64,000 bases of DNA, taken from the NCBI GenBank assembly GCA_023091665.1, contig JALJCQ010000017.1, positions 806,001 through 870,000 on the forward strand, written 5' to 3'. The notes beneath the pieces are model-generated. The model was not told the origin of the DNA. It searched no databases and worked only from the letters and a program-made list of their open reading frames with translations. Source of the stretch: Pythium myriotylum (Eukaryota > Oomycota > Peronosporomycetes > Pythiales > Pythiaceae). The position numbers were made by a program, and so were the translations under genes. This document shows positions 28,207 to 38,512 of this stretch, piece after piece (within the stretch, counting starts at the first letter, position 1; each line of letters opens with the position of its first letter).

Positions 28207-28609
28207 ACGATTCGCACTGACAGCAAAAAATGCATCTTCGAACAAACGCGGTGGTTTGCCACGTTACACTCGACTCGATGCGACAGGGAAATGCAAGTAC
28301 TTGCGTGTAGGGAAGAAAGGAGGAGGTCTCCATCGCTTCTGTGAGCGACACCGCGAGCGCGCAAACCTCAACCAGCGGAGTGTTGATCTCAAGAAACACC
28401 AAGTGCGTTTGCACCAGCGCGCGCTAGCCGTCCCTGGTGAATCGATTCCAAGCCCTATCGGTCTGTTTCATGGAGAGGCGTCTCTAACAGAGGAAGAATT
28501 GTCTATGCTTCAAGCGATCTTGTTTGAAGATGATTTCCTGCCATCTTCTCTCGCTATACAGTATCAGACGAGCCGAGATGCGTATGGCTCATTTGGCAGA
28601 CATTCATGA
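28207..28609 (+). pseudogene. Small C3H-motif protein, copy 2 (probably degraded)
   Basis: About 90% like copy 4 over the conserved core (GKCKYLRVGKKGGGLHRFCERHRERANLNQR) and the C-terminal acidic motif (ASLTEEELSMLQAILFEDDFLPSSLA). The region that should supply the first Cys is altered: copy 4 has YCRYATG where this copy has YTRLDATG, so the C3H set is incomplete. No ATG precedes the core in frame. It probably does not make a functional protein, although an upstream exon cannot be excluded. Confidence 0.6.
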
Positions 28610-28905
28610 ATTGGGCAACAGCACGGCGCATCCGACGACAGGATTTGGATCCAAGTAAGATGATAATAGATGCGATATTTGAAGCACAATAGGCGTCATA
28701 CCAAGATAGCTGCGGCTCCTTACGCGATAGCAATGAATTTAGGTATCTGCAGTTATCGTAAATGACCTGATTCAGGTGTCGGTCGAACGAAATCGGACGA
28801 AAAGAGGTTTGAAGAACAGTGCAAAAGATGCGGAGACGCGCGTGTACCCTGGGTTAGCTAAATCCATTTCAGTCGCATGGTTCACTGGGAGTACACGGCA
28901 GTTGA
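28610..28905. other. Intergenic, no gene seen
   Basis: AT-rich 300 bases, nothing supportable. Confidence 0.45.
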
Positions 28906-29141
28906 CGCTTGACAGGCAGACAGACACCCGGAATGATTTCGCTTTGGAAGACTGTCTTCCAAGACGACGTTGCAACATGCAATTTGTACTGTAGTAAAGC
29001 CGACAGCGTAATCATCGCCCAAGCCAACCGCGAAATCATCTTCGGAGGACTCCCAACAGCAAGAGGCAACATGCTGAATGGAGCTACCTGAAGCTGATCA
29101 TCCTCAGCCACTGCAACAACAAATTTTTAGACCTCCTCGCT
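28906..29141 (+). repeat. Duplicated SDR promoter region
   Basis: Near-identical over about 170 bases to 43412-43580, directly upstream of the SDR gene at 43656. Shared blocks include GCTTGACAGGCAGACAGAC, TGGAAGACTGTCTTCC and GCGAAATCATCTTCGGAGG. Confidence 0.8.
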
Positions 29142-29180
29142 ATGCCAACGACCAAGACGGTTCTCGTGCAACGCCAAGGT
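29142..29180 (+). pseudogene. SDR gene stub (start codon and about ten codons)
   Basis: ATG followed by PTTKTVLV, matching MTTTKTVLV of the SDR at 43656, then unrelated sequence. With its duplicated promoter it is a truncated copy. Too short to be functional. Confidence 0.7.
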
Positions 29181-29261
29181 GCGGGACCTAATCAGCGCCG
29201 CTTGGAGCTTGACGATGATGAAAGTGAAGCCTACTGAGTTCGTTTGATGTGAATCCTAGTC

Positions 29262-29380
29262 CACATCAAAACTCGTCGTCGCCCGTCATCGTCGCAAATC
29301 CGTCTATTAATACCGCCGCGAGAACCTGTGACTTTTTCTTATCATGGTACGTGCAATTGCGAAGGCAACCGTCAAAGTTA
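29262..29380 (-). pseudogene. 3' fragment of a secreted-family relic (copy of member 9)
   Basis: Minus strand translation in broken frame resembles the region after the third Cys of member 9 (FDGCLRN, Y-DKK, VLAAV, GFAT-TGDDE). It is separated from its 5' half (29878-30138) by about 500 bases of inserted DNA. Frame is lost. Confidence 0.75.
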
Positions 29381-29404
29381 GCTGGTTGTCGTAGGGTCTA
29401 CGAT

Positions 29405-29719
29405 CTAGGTGGCAAAGCTCCAGATGACTACAAGGTTCGGATCCGCAGCCGTTGTGGTGACAAGGAGGGCTCCAGCGCCCCCTGGGCCGGGATTACCACG
29501 CGTACCTCCATTGAAGAAGAGCACTCGCGCTGGCGCTGCGAGTGCGACAATTGGATCGGCCTGCTCCTCGGGCGTGTAGAGAAGGTTCCTGAAGCAAGCG
29601 ATGAAGTTCTTGGCGAAGTCAGGCGTGTCTTGGACGTTGACAGCAGACCCTGTGCACGACCGCAGCCTGCCCGCGTGACAAAGCACGCAACTCGTTGGCC
29701 ATTCTGTTTCTACAAGCAT
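29405..29719 (-). pseudogene. LINE RNase H fragment inserted in the family relic
   Basis: Contains VLFFNGGTRGNPGPGGAGALLV, the first strand-loop of a non-LTR retrotransposon RNase H (normally DGG-RGNPG). The domain breaks off after FAT, followed by a stop. The continuation of a similar RNase H is seen at 40200-40600 on the other strand. The fragment, with flanking DNA 29381-29877, interrupts the family relic. Confidence 0.6.
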
Positions 29720-29877
29720 TGAGCATCACAAGTGTCTCAAACACAAGCTATTACCAGACGGCTTGAAGAAGTGGGTACGGTCCAGCTCCTGTGTGTTGTT
29801 ATGCGGGGAGACCCTCCGGTGAATATAGCTGTTAGGATTCACAATGGTTGAAGTCAATAGACTTCATTGCATCATCA

Positions 29878-30138
29878 TCACTTCCAGTGGATGTTCTTTT
29901 TACCTCCTGAGCGGTACGCGTTGAGCATCACCCACCATCCGTGACCATCATGCTCTAAGGTGCATCCGTAAATCTTGTTCTCAGGGTTGCTGTAGGCCCA
30001 GTAGCGTGGGCCGTCGGCAGGCCGAGTGCAAATGGTATCGTCGTAGCCTGGTGCTAGCGAACGGACGCCTGTGTTCGATGCTACGACGTAAACAACTACA
30101 ATAGAGGTGAGCAGCAGGAGGAATCTGGATGTAGGCAT
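29878..30138 (-). pseudogene. 5' fragment of a secreted-family relic (copy of member 9)
   Basis: From the ATG at 30138: signal peptide (PTSRFLLLLTSIVVVYVVAS), TGVRSLAP, then DDTICTRPADGPRYWAY and the first repeat WVMLNAYRSGGKKNIHWK, where it stops exactly at the insertion point. Signal and upstream 130 bases match member 9. The second repeat is missing here and survives in pieces at 29262-29380. Confidence 0.85.
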
Positions 30139-30174
30139 TGCGTTGGGATTCAGGAAGTAGAATGAGTCTTGCAC

Positions 30175-31101
30175 TTCTCTGGGTGATATTCCCTTCTGTT
30201 TCTGAACGCTCCGTGAGACTCATGCAACCACCAATGGTCAGGTTCGCTCCTAGCATCCGAGGGAAGCTAATCTTCCCGATCAGCCTTTTTTCGTTGATCG
30301 TGTATCGCGTTCAGACGCCAGTGTCCTACAGATCCCAGAGCGGTTGTAAAAAAGAGAAAAGAAACACTGTCGACTATTGTTCCTACCATCGCCCCTGGAA
30401 ATGGGCAGTAGTGTGCCCCTGTAGTGAAGACAGGAATAACACTATCATCCCTGTCTTGACGACAGGGGCGCCTATCAGCTCTGGGATGAGCAGTATGTTA
30501 CGGTAACGTACTGCCCATCCCAGAGCTGATGCTTGAGGGCAGGAGCATCGCTTCTTTCCCGCCAGGGACACAAGGTCGGGAGCTTTCGCCCGCCGCAAAT
30601 CCATCGAACAACCAAGTTTCAATTGAAATTGCAATACTATCTCCATGCAGCAAATCGGGTAGTCTTCCAATGACGCGTATAAATTAATCATGCGATGGAC
30701 ACGAGATCCACTTCGCAAGTCCATCATCCGACAACTCGGAAAGATCATTCTCACTTCTCGGAGTTGCTACCAAGCGACCTGCTTCCATGGCTCGTGTCTT
30801 CCGCCGTGAGAACAGTTGAGATTTAAGATGTCAAAATCAGCCAAGCTATGTTGAGGATTCACAAATTGAACATGTAAAAAATGATATGATCCATTAATCA
30901 CCACGTCATCCTAGGCGCTTCGAACCCACACTCTCAATTTAGACTCCATCACGACTTCAAGTGCTTCTGTATCCGTTCGCAATGTCGTTGAAGATGGTCT
31001 TTGGGAGGTGAGACAAAACCAATAATATGCCAACTGCTTCTTCAAGCATCACTGACAGATGAATGTGATGAGTACAAAGAGGTTTAGTCTTATTGCTACG
31101 A
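30175..31101. other. Intergenic with foldback DNA
   Basis: Upstream DNA shared with member 9 at its start, then nested inverted repeats (30416-30530). The rest holds nothing supportable. Confidence 0.5.
30416..30530. repeat. Nested inverted repeats (foldback region)
   Basis: Arm 30416-30434 pairs with 30450-30468 (19 bases, two mismatches). A second, longer palindrome covers 30474-30530: 15 bp starting ATCAGCTCTGGGATG, one mismatch, 6 bp, one mismatch, 5 bp. Absent from the paralogous upstream region of member 9, so it may be an inserted foldback element. Confidence 0.7.
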
Positions 31102-31329
31102 TCAGCTCAAGTAACGCTTCCTTCTCCAAGTCCGACGACCCTTGCAGCACTGGTTGATTTTTTCCTTCTGGTTACGCACCCTATATTTACCGCCATGGCC
31201 ACCACTGCTACAGGCTGACGCCTTCAGTCCAGTCGCTCCTTTACAGTCTCCGAAGTCCGAAGCAACGTGATCGGGGAGAAAATACAAGACCAATAACGTC
31301 AGTTGAGCAGCCTTAGAAGAAACACACAC
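31102..31329 (-). CDS. Possible small cysteine-rich secreted protein
   Basis: 75 residues, unknown. The N-terminus resembles a signal peptide (AAQLTLLVLYFLPDHVAS), followed by a 50-residue mature part with four cysteines (DCKGA, SACSS, QCC), a glycine-rich middle and a strongly basic end (KGRRTWRRKRY). It is not related to the double-repeat family. The ORF is short and lacks a recognisable promoter, so it may be chance. Confidence 0.35.
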   Translation of the reverse strand: MCVSSKAAQLTLLVLYFLPDHVASDFGDCKGATGLKASACSSGGHGGKYRVRNQKEKINQCCKGRRTWRRKRYLS

Positions 31330-31614
31330 ACCGATGGAGAACGGCCACAGGGAAACCCGGTCTTTGTCCTAATGCGATGGGGCCTTGCGTGGATATAGGT
31401 CTCTCCTGTTCAGAAACGTGAATGAACCCTTAGATAATAGTGGCATGTGCAGTGTCCCCTTCCACTGCACTCTCCCCTCTTGTCAAGACGACTCGTCTCA
31501 AGGAGACGTGGAAGATTCATCCCAGCTGCTCCAGAAGTCCCAGGGGAACGGTTCATTTGTGTGGACAGAGAGACAATATATCCTGCATACATAGATGTCA
31601 GTGGTAGAGAGTCT
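31330..31614. other. Intergenic, no gene seen
   Basis: Nothing supportable beyond small overlapping ORFs. Confidence 0.4.
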
Positions 31615-32234
31615 TTTCCCTCCTGGAATGAGCCCCCGGTGATACAGACTCAACACAGAGAATGGATTCCGGCGAAGATGTTAGGTAACCGACTTCCACA
31701 CATAAAAAATGCTGGCCGATCCATGACGGGAGTTATTGGCTGCCTGTGGCAGAGACCAAACTCAGTCTCCTGTCGAGCGATGCACGACTCCATCCCACCG
31801 AATTCGTTTCATTCAACAACTTCACCTGAAAGCGAAGTTTGAACATGCAGTCCAAGATGACGCTTAGTCAAGAGGAGCGCAGCCTACTGCACGAAACTTT
31901 CGACATCTTTTGTCGGTACTCGGCTGGAAAATGCATGACGGTGCGCGCAGAGAAGAAAGGAGGAGGATTGCATCGTTTCTGCGAGAAGCACCGCCAGCGT
32001 GCCAACCTAAACCAACGGCGCGTGGATCTTCGGCGGCGAGAACGTCTTCGACAGCAAACGCTATCCAGCGGCGGGAGATCGACCGTGTCAGCTGAGCTTT
32101 TCACGCCTTGCCACGAGCAAGCGTATTTGACGGAAGAAGACTTCATCATTCTACAACACATTTTATTTGATGAGGGCGTCGGTTTAGTACAGACAAGGTC
32201 GTCACTTGGCCGGACTCCAGGAACCCGATCGTGA
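31615..32234 (+). repeat. Segmental duplication unit containing a C3H-motif gene (copy b)
   Basis: Matches 25925-26536 over upstream DNA and gene. Confidence 0.7.
31845..32234 (+). CDS. Small basic C3H-motif protein, copy 3
   Basis: 129 residues from the ATG at 31845. C-x6-C-x15-C-x2-H core (CRYSAGKC, GGGLHRFCEKH), basic helix (RQRANLNQRRVDLRRRERLRQQ), then the shared acidic motif (YLTEEDFIILQHILFDEGVG). Closest to copy 1, with which it shares upstream DNA; probably duplicated as a unit. No signal peptide; a small nuclear or nucleic-acid-binding role is possible but unproven. Confidence 0.7.
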   Translation: MQSKMTLSQEERSLLHETFDIFCRYSAGKCMTVRAEKKGGGLHRFCEKHRQRANLNQRRVDLRRRERLRQQTLSSGGRSTVSAELFTPCHEQAYLTEEDFIILQHILFDEGVGLVQTRSSLGRTPGTRS

Positions 32235-33543
32235 CGCCAGGAGCGTGTTCATGGAAATCTACACTAAATATGAAGTGTATGCTTTGGAAGTCATTGATTT
32301 GTGTCAAGTCTGTGCGATCATGACTATTGCAGTTGAAAAATCTCCAATTGAACCTTCCACGTTTTTCTATGACTGGGACGACTTCACGGTCAACGGTACC
32401 AGCGAAGTCTTTCTCCGGCAGCCCCGGGAGTATCAGGCGCAACGAAATGAGCGGCTAAGATTGCTCTATCACACCGCCGACGCCTCGCTGACAGGCCCCC
32501 ACTGGCACCACCACGTGATGATGATGAAGGTGAAGTCTATTGAGAGCAATAAATGTACCCGAATAGCTGGGGCTCTGTACTGGCACCACCAAGTGACGGC
32601 TCAAGATGCCATGGCCACTGTGCTGGCCACACACGCGACGAACACAGCTCTCACAAGCTACGCACGTCACCCCACCGACAGGCTTTGCCATGCATACCTG
32701 CCCCAGTTCGCCGCTTCCGGACTACAGCCCTGGCTCCAGCCAGGTTGACCCGAGGTTAGGTCAGGAATGGACAGAACTCCAACTTTTCGTGCATTTATTG
32801 CGCTCAATAGACTTCACCTTCATCATCATCATCATCATCCATCTCCACCTCCCTCATGAATTGTGAAATTGCGGGTATATCACGTGCTTGATCGCGATCC
32901 TGCCAACCTGAAGATCTCGGTCATCAATCGCGGTTTAAACAACCTTGCGAGACGGCCACTCTGACCTTCCAGATCTGCTCACTAACGATCTACTTCCTGC
33001 ACAAAACATGTGCACTGAGTCCGTTCTGCTGTCTGCTTTATGCAATTGCGTCTATCAGATCGCGGGGATACTGGATGCGCCAATAGATTCCACGCATCTG
33101 CGGCACAGGCGGGAACTCGTATTCGCTGGTGCGAAGGGGTAGGGAGGAACCCAACTTGAATAAAATTATTCGAGCTTGGAGTCGGAATCCAACAACGACA
33201 TGCCCTCCCCCCCCCTTCACCCACACCCACAAGTTAATGGGATTCCCAAGATGAACTCAATGGACTTCATCATCACGACACTCACTCAACCTTCTGTAAA
33301 GCTGACGACAGGGTTGTTCACACTCCAGCTTAGCTGCCTCGGGAGTGAGGGTGATGAATGTTCAACGCGGAGTCAAACCATCTGTGAGTTTAGCGATCGC
33401 GAGACACCGCGGCTTGATGAGTCATTCAGACTCATATGGATGTGAGGAGTTTACTCTTCCTGTATGCATAGCACTGACGACGATCATCTTGGAGAACAGT
33501 CTCTCCATTCTGTACTTTGATCTCTCGCTGACGTATGCGGAAT
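32235..33543. other. Repeat-rich intergenic region, no supported gene
   Basis: Contains several copies of a dispersed motif of the form ATGATGATGAAG-TGAAGTCTATTGAG (near 32522 plus, 32809 and 33256 inverted), trinucleotide ATC runs (32819-32838) and a C-run near 33208. ORFs of 60-180 codons here have no domains; the 180-codon one from 32206 overlaps the C3H gene end and looks like chance. Confidence 0.5.
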
Positions 33544-34020
33544 CCTGTGATATTATTGAGCAGCAACCACTACCACGACCGATGCATTGGCTTTTCTTTT
33601 TCACCGCCGAAGTCGACAGTCGGTCGTCGGAGTTACACCACAACTTCCTCAACCGATCATGTGTTCAGCCGAATACTCGCAGCCATTAATGTACACCTGC
33701 AACAAACAACAGACCATCAATTGAGATCATCGAGCTCCAAATCCATCTGGTTGTCATCCTACTCATCACCGATCTTGATCCCTTGCCACCTCGATGCAGG
33801 TTGATATGCATCTCTGTTTTTCGTGACGGAGCGCCCATTATTGGCCAACTCCGAGAGTAGGGCGGGCCCAAAAACGGATGATGATGAAGATGAAGATGGA
33901 GTCTGTTGAGTTTCGATTTACGTACTCCAATAGCTACCAGCTCGTATTCCTATGGTCGGCTGTCAGGAGTGGGATTAAATTTATTTTTTTGGGCAAGACT
34001 TCATCTGTATTATCATCGTC
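33544..34020 (+). repeat. 477-bp direct repeat flanking the DIRS-like element, left copy
   Basis: Aligned without gaps to 38618-39094 (constant offset 5074), apparently identical. Starts CCTGTGATATTATTGAG and ends TTATCATCGTC. Contains one copy of the dispersed GATGATGATGAAG motif. Confidence 0.95.
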
Positions 34021-34021
34021 T

Positions 34022-35260
34022 GACTCCTTTTACGACTCGGCGTCTGATGAGGACGCCTCATGCGTGGCCCACGCGCCGACACCGGGTCCATCCCGAGATC
34101 ACGTAGTGTCCAGAGATGACGCCGACCGGCACGCGAGAATAGTCGCGTCGTTGGCGCACGACCCGGAGCTCCTCGATCACTACCTATCGGTGAGGGCGCG
34201 CCAGCAGCCGTCTCCCAAGAGACACCACGTCGCGCTGGCGGGGGACGGCAGCAAGGCCGACAAAAGGACTTCCAAGTTCCAGTATCTGCCAACTTCTACA
34301 CAAGAAAAGATTTTTGAGATCACGATGGCTCCACTTCCTTCAGGTACGTCAGCGCACGATTTTCTCGATAGTCTGATTGCCCACCACGCGGTCCAGTTTC
34401 CCCCACACCCGGGCGTGCTGTTGCGGCTCTTCGCGCTTGACTTCGGCACACGCGGATTATCGGTCATGAATATGACTCGGCTCAACCATCTCGCCAAGAT
34501 CGAATGGGTACACTCTTCCAGCGTGAACATGCAGAATTTTTCGGCCGCGGTGGGTGTTCCGTCTCCAGCCGTCCCGGCATGTATCGAGGACGTGATCGGT
34601 GCCATTTCGACTTTGTGCACGTACTTTGCCGCATTTGCTGCCCCAGCTACGGTCGCGTTCGGTCAGTCTCTGCTCGCGTTTGTACAGCAACTCGTCGGGC
34701 TGGAGCTATGGGGCCCCTTGGACCCCAAGTACCTGGTTATCTGGACGAATGGGCGCCTCGAACTTTTTCGGAATTGCGCGGCGCGGGATGCCAACGATGG
34801 CGGCACGTCCCGTCTCCACGCGGTGGAAACGCTGTGCCAAACACATCCTGAGTTCCAGATGATTGTCCAACTTATTACGTCTCAACGTGTCGCACAAGCC
34901 CTCCAGACCTCACACGCTGCGGGTGCCTCGAGAGGAACTACGGCCGCCACGCCATACGGCCCTCGAGAGCGGTGGTTCCGTCCGCCTGACGGACCACGTG
35001 GTCCTCGGCGCGGTGGAGACGCGTCGAGCCAACGAGCACGAATGCCACAAGAAGTAATCCAACTAATCCCACGTCAGGGCGGCAAATCCCTGTGCCTCAA
35101 GTCGTTATCGCAGACAGGATGCTCTGGTGCCCGTGGCAATCCGAGTGAGTGCTTCGACTCGAATCGGCGCCATTTTCTCCCGGTGACTCTACCTGCGCCT
35201 GTCCGCGACTACATCAACGCCAACTATGGTGGACTGCGCGCCGAAGCTCAACATCTTTGA
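34022..35260 (+). pseudogene. DIRS-like ORF1 (gag-like), N-terminally truncated
   Basis: The element-encoded part starts with DSFYDSASDEDA, matching residues around 200 of element 2 ORF1; the open frame extends upstream into the 477-bp repeat (ATG at 33878) and would give a chimeric 460-residue product. Conserved blocks shared with element 2 include GTSAHDFLDSLIAHHAV, PHPGVLLRL, FGTRGLSVM and QGGKSLCLKSLSQTGC. A cysteine/histidine cluster near the end (CLK, GCSG, ECF, RRHF) may bind nucleic acid. It ends at a natural stop, QHL, shared with element 2 in another frame. Confidence 0.75.
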
Positions 35261-35305
35261 CAAGTACAGCCGCGACCGGCTCGACAGAGACCGGCGTACA
35301 CGGTT

Positions 35306-37230
35306 TTGGCTGGCCGCGTTCAGGCCGTCCTCCAACTACGTCTCGATGCCGCCGTACGCGCGACCCATCAGCGCGTCTTGCACGCACTGGTGGAGGCAGG
35401 ATTGGTAAACGCGCCTTGCGCCCCCGATTCAATTCAATTTGCTCTCTCTAATCTGGTCCATTTACGCAAGATGTCGCTCCCTGCCGTCGTTCAGCTGGTA
35501 CGCGGTGAGACGGTTGACGACCCACGCCCAAACAAGGCCCTGGAGCCCTCCACATATCGCCGCCTGCTGAGTAATTATGAGCATGTTGATCTCATGGTCG
35601 CAATTGCGACTAGTGGCTTCCGGGTTGGATGGCTGCGTTCGTGTCCCAGACAGTCCGCACGTCCAGCCAACCACCGCTCAGCCGACCGACATGCCCCAGC
35701 GGTCTCGGACTGTATCCTCGAAGGCGTCAAGTCCGGCACCTACCTGGTTCTCGATCGTGATCTCCTCGGTCACTTCGATGTGCATGTCAGTCCGTTCGGC
35801 GTCGTCCCCAAGCATAGTGATGGCCAAACGCCGGCCTCCTTTCGTCTGATACACGACCTCTCATATCCAGCAGGGAGCAGTGTGAACGACTTCACACTCC
35901 AGTGCTCGTTGCCGCCGATCACCTACGAGTCTGTGGCTGTGCTTGCCCAGCGCATTGAGTATCTGCACCACCGACACCCAGGCTTGACGATCTTACTCCT
36001 GAAAGGAGATGTAAAAGGTGCCTTTCGGCACCTCCGGCAATTCGCAGGTGACGTCCACTGGATGGGTGGTATCGTGCCGGCCGACGGGTCTTTTGTCGTG
36101 GACATGTCGGCACCCTTTGGTTGGACTGGGTCGCCGGCGCTGTACGGGGTCTTTGGTCGTGCCATCTCGTTTCTCGTTGGCCGCGAGTCGCCGGCCAGTA
36201 TGTCCCCAGGAGATGACGACGACACCCCGTTATTCCAATACGAATGGGTGGATGACCACGTCCTCATTGAGGTGGACGTAGCTGATCGATGCCGCATCGC
36301 GGAAGATGTTTTGCGCCTGGCCATGCTTGCCGTGTTGGGGCCCAAGGCCATCAACGAGTCCAAGTTCTCGACTTGGAGCACGACCGCTCACGTCCTTGGT
36401 CTCGACTGGGACAGCGTGTCCCGGACGGTGGCCATGCCAGCCACAAAAATTGAGAAAGCCCTTCGCCGCGTCGTTGAGATGCGCCGCTCGCCGCTCAAGG
36501 TGCCCACGGTCCAGCTGCAACGGCTACTTGGCAGTCTTCGGCACGTGTCATCATGCCTTCGCGCCGGGCGACCGTTTTATCAACGTCTGCACAGTGTCTG
36601 CGCCCGCGCCCCTCGTTACGGCCTCGTCACGCTAGCGACCTGGGCACGAGACGACCTGCGGTGGTTTGAACGAATCCTACAATGTGACGCGCTGCACGGG
36701 GTGCCCACGCGCTTGTTTACTCATGATCCGCCCGTCGATGTGCACTTCTACATGGATGCGAGTAACGAAGGTCTCAGTGTCCTCGACCCGGCGTCTCGAC
36801 GCTATATCGTCGTTCGGTTTAATGCACACGAGCGCGCCGCCGTCACCACTCATTCGGGCGCGTTCGATATCAACGTGCGCGAGCATTTTGCAATTGCTCT
36901 CTCCTGCCTGCTTTTGGGACCGCTCTGGCGTGACAAATCCGCCGTCTCGTGGCCGCATATACGCTGCTGGACAGACAACACAACCGCGGCGGCGCGGACG
37001 AACAAACTCTCCGCCCAACACCTACAAGCACAGGAGCTTAACAGGTGCATTGGTTTTGCCGAAGCCGCCCTCCAAATCCACGTGTCGTCGGCACACATGC
37101 CGGGCGCGATTAACCTAGTGGCCGACACGGGCAGTCGGTTGGGTGATCCGGACTCCAGGGCTTTGTTTACCAACGCTGTCGCTGGATGGACACAGGCTCG
37201 AGTTCCCGATGCGTTCAGAACGATCTACAA
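35306..37230 (+). CDS. DIRS-like reverse transcriptase-RNase H (element 1)
   Basis: Reverse transcriptase and RNase H of the element. RT blocks: FRLIHDLSYPAG, LLKGDVKGAFRHL, SAPFGWTGSPALYGVFGRA and the catalytic YEWVDDHV. RNase H has FYMDASNEG, NVREHFAIAL, CWTDNTTA and NLVADTGSR, giving a DEDD set. The frame actually stays open to 38287 (993 codons), but from about 37200 to 37650 it only overlaps the recombinase gene read in another frame, and its last 210 codons encode the recombinase C-terminus because of a frameshift. The single long ORF is therefore a chimera, and I end the RT call where RNase H homology ends. No methyltransferase domain seen. Confidence 0.8.
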
Positions 37231-38287
37231 CGACTTCTCTTCGAGCTTCAGACCGCATCATTGGCGCCAAGCTCCCTCGCCTTGTATGACCGCACGTGGA
37301 GTCAGTGGTGCGCGTGGCGACGTCGCATCGGAGCCCCCGTCCAGCTACCTCGCGACGCAGAAGCCCACTCGTTCGAGATCGCGATCTTCGCCGTCGCCTG
37401 TTGGGCAGGTCACGTCACGTCCGTCCACAACAGCCCCACTACCGTTTTGTCCAAGTGTAGCCATCTCGCATGGCATCATCGGCTCCGCTACGGTTACGGC
37501 GTTCAAATCTCCGACGCCCACCGCCTCGCTCTGCTCGGGATGCGCCGGTTGTCACCCGCCCCGTCCCCGCGAGCCCCTATCACCACAGCCATCCTGTACG
37601 AAATCCGCCGGGAGCTCGACTTCGCCCAACCCCGCGACCGCGTGCTATGGGGGGGCTACGGTCTTGGGCTTTTGCTTCCTCCTCCGGCGCTCCGAGTACC
37701 TGAGCGTGGCCGGTAAACTCGCGTGGTTTGTCATCCAGCGCCATGACGTGCAGCTACTTGACAAACACGGTCTGGCGTGCGATGACCGAGAACAAGTCCA
37801 GCAAGTCGTGATCAGGTTCCGTGGGAGCAAGACCGACCAGTTCGGCACGTCAACGACCCGCTCACTGACTAGAACCAGCATCAAGTGGCTGTGCCCTGTA
37901 CGAGCAGCCCTCGCACTTGCACACGAAGGGAGCGGCGCACCAGGTGGCGCGCCGTTCTGCTCGCTTGACGGCGAGGCGATTCGAGCCAGTGAAGTTGAGC
38001 GAGTCATCAAGCGCGGAGCAGCCCGAGTGGGTGAGGACCCATCCCGATACGGGACGCACTCGCTACGCAGTGGCGGTGCGACCGCCCTCTTCGAGGCGGG
38101 ATGCAATGACACGACCATCAAGCTGCAAGGAAGGTGGACAAGTGATTGCTTTCAGCGTTACATCCGCATGGAAACGACAAACATGAAGCAACTCTCCGAT
38201 ATGGTCACGCACGCAGCCAAGCGTAGGAGCAAAAGATCGTCGACGGAAGGCAAGCCTTCGTGGGGGCAGCCTCAGCTCTCCTGCTGA
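37186..38287 (+). pseudogene. DIRS-like tyrosine recombinase (element 1), frameshifted
   Basis: The gene starts at ATG 37186, in the -1 frame relative to RT and overlapping its end. The N-terminal SAM-like domain is LQTASLAPSSLALYDRTWSQW, followed by LSKCSHLAWHHRLRYG. At a run of seven G (37649-37655) the frame breaks; the catalytic domain continues in the other frame from LLRRSEYL. Catalytic motifs THSLRSGGAT, GRWTSDCFQRY and the nucleophilic Tyr in RYIR are present. Element 2 reads through the same point without interruption, so one extra G inactivated this copy (or is an assembly error). The recombinase normally integrates a circular DNA intermediate. Confidence 0.8.
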
Positions 38288-38367
38288 GGCCGTCGACAGA
38301 TCAATACACTCTCATCCCGCTCGCTAGCGAGCGTGGCCCCCATGCCGAGCACACAAGCTGGAGGAAA
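38262..38367 (+). repeat. Ngaro-type terminal repeat B1
   Basis: 106 bp starting GGGGGCAGCCTCAGC and ending GCTGGAGGAAA; repeated at 38513-38617 with one base deletion and one substitution. Overlaps the end of the recombinase gene. Confidence 0.9.
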
Positions 38368-38512
38368 GGTCAGGTTTCCGGACGTAATTACGTTTGGAAA
38401 GCTTGTTTTCCGAAGGCGGGATGTGTGGCTCCCAAGGACCCAATCACCAAGCGTAGGACTGATAGAACAGGCCACTTTTCGATTGGCAGCTTAACCCACC
38501 ACTCCACTCCCG
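38368..38512 (+). repeat. Ngaro-type repeat A2
   Basis: 145 bp between B1 and B2. Its block TTGGAAAGCTTGTTTTC recurs at 59400-59420, upstream of ORF1 of element 2, where an A1 copy is expected. Contains the palindrome ACGTAATTACGT. Confidence 0.7.

Larger units (their letters stand above)
27305..28609 (+). repeat. Segmental duplication unit (copy a) matching 33440-40147
   Basis: Blocks at 27305-27445, 27690-27850 and 28060-28609 match, in order, 33465-33640, 39090-39240 and 39545-40147. The other copy carries the 5-kb DIRS-like insertion between its first two blocks. This copy shows the uninterrupted arrangement. Confidence 0.7.

Noticed and set aside
35306..38287. Single 993-residue RT-recombinase fusion
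   Set aside because: The middle part is an out-of-frame overlap; comparison with element 2 shows a frameshift joined the recombinase end to the RT frame.
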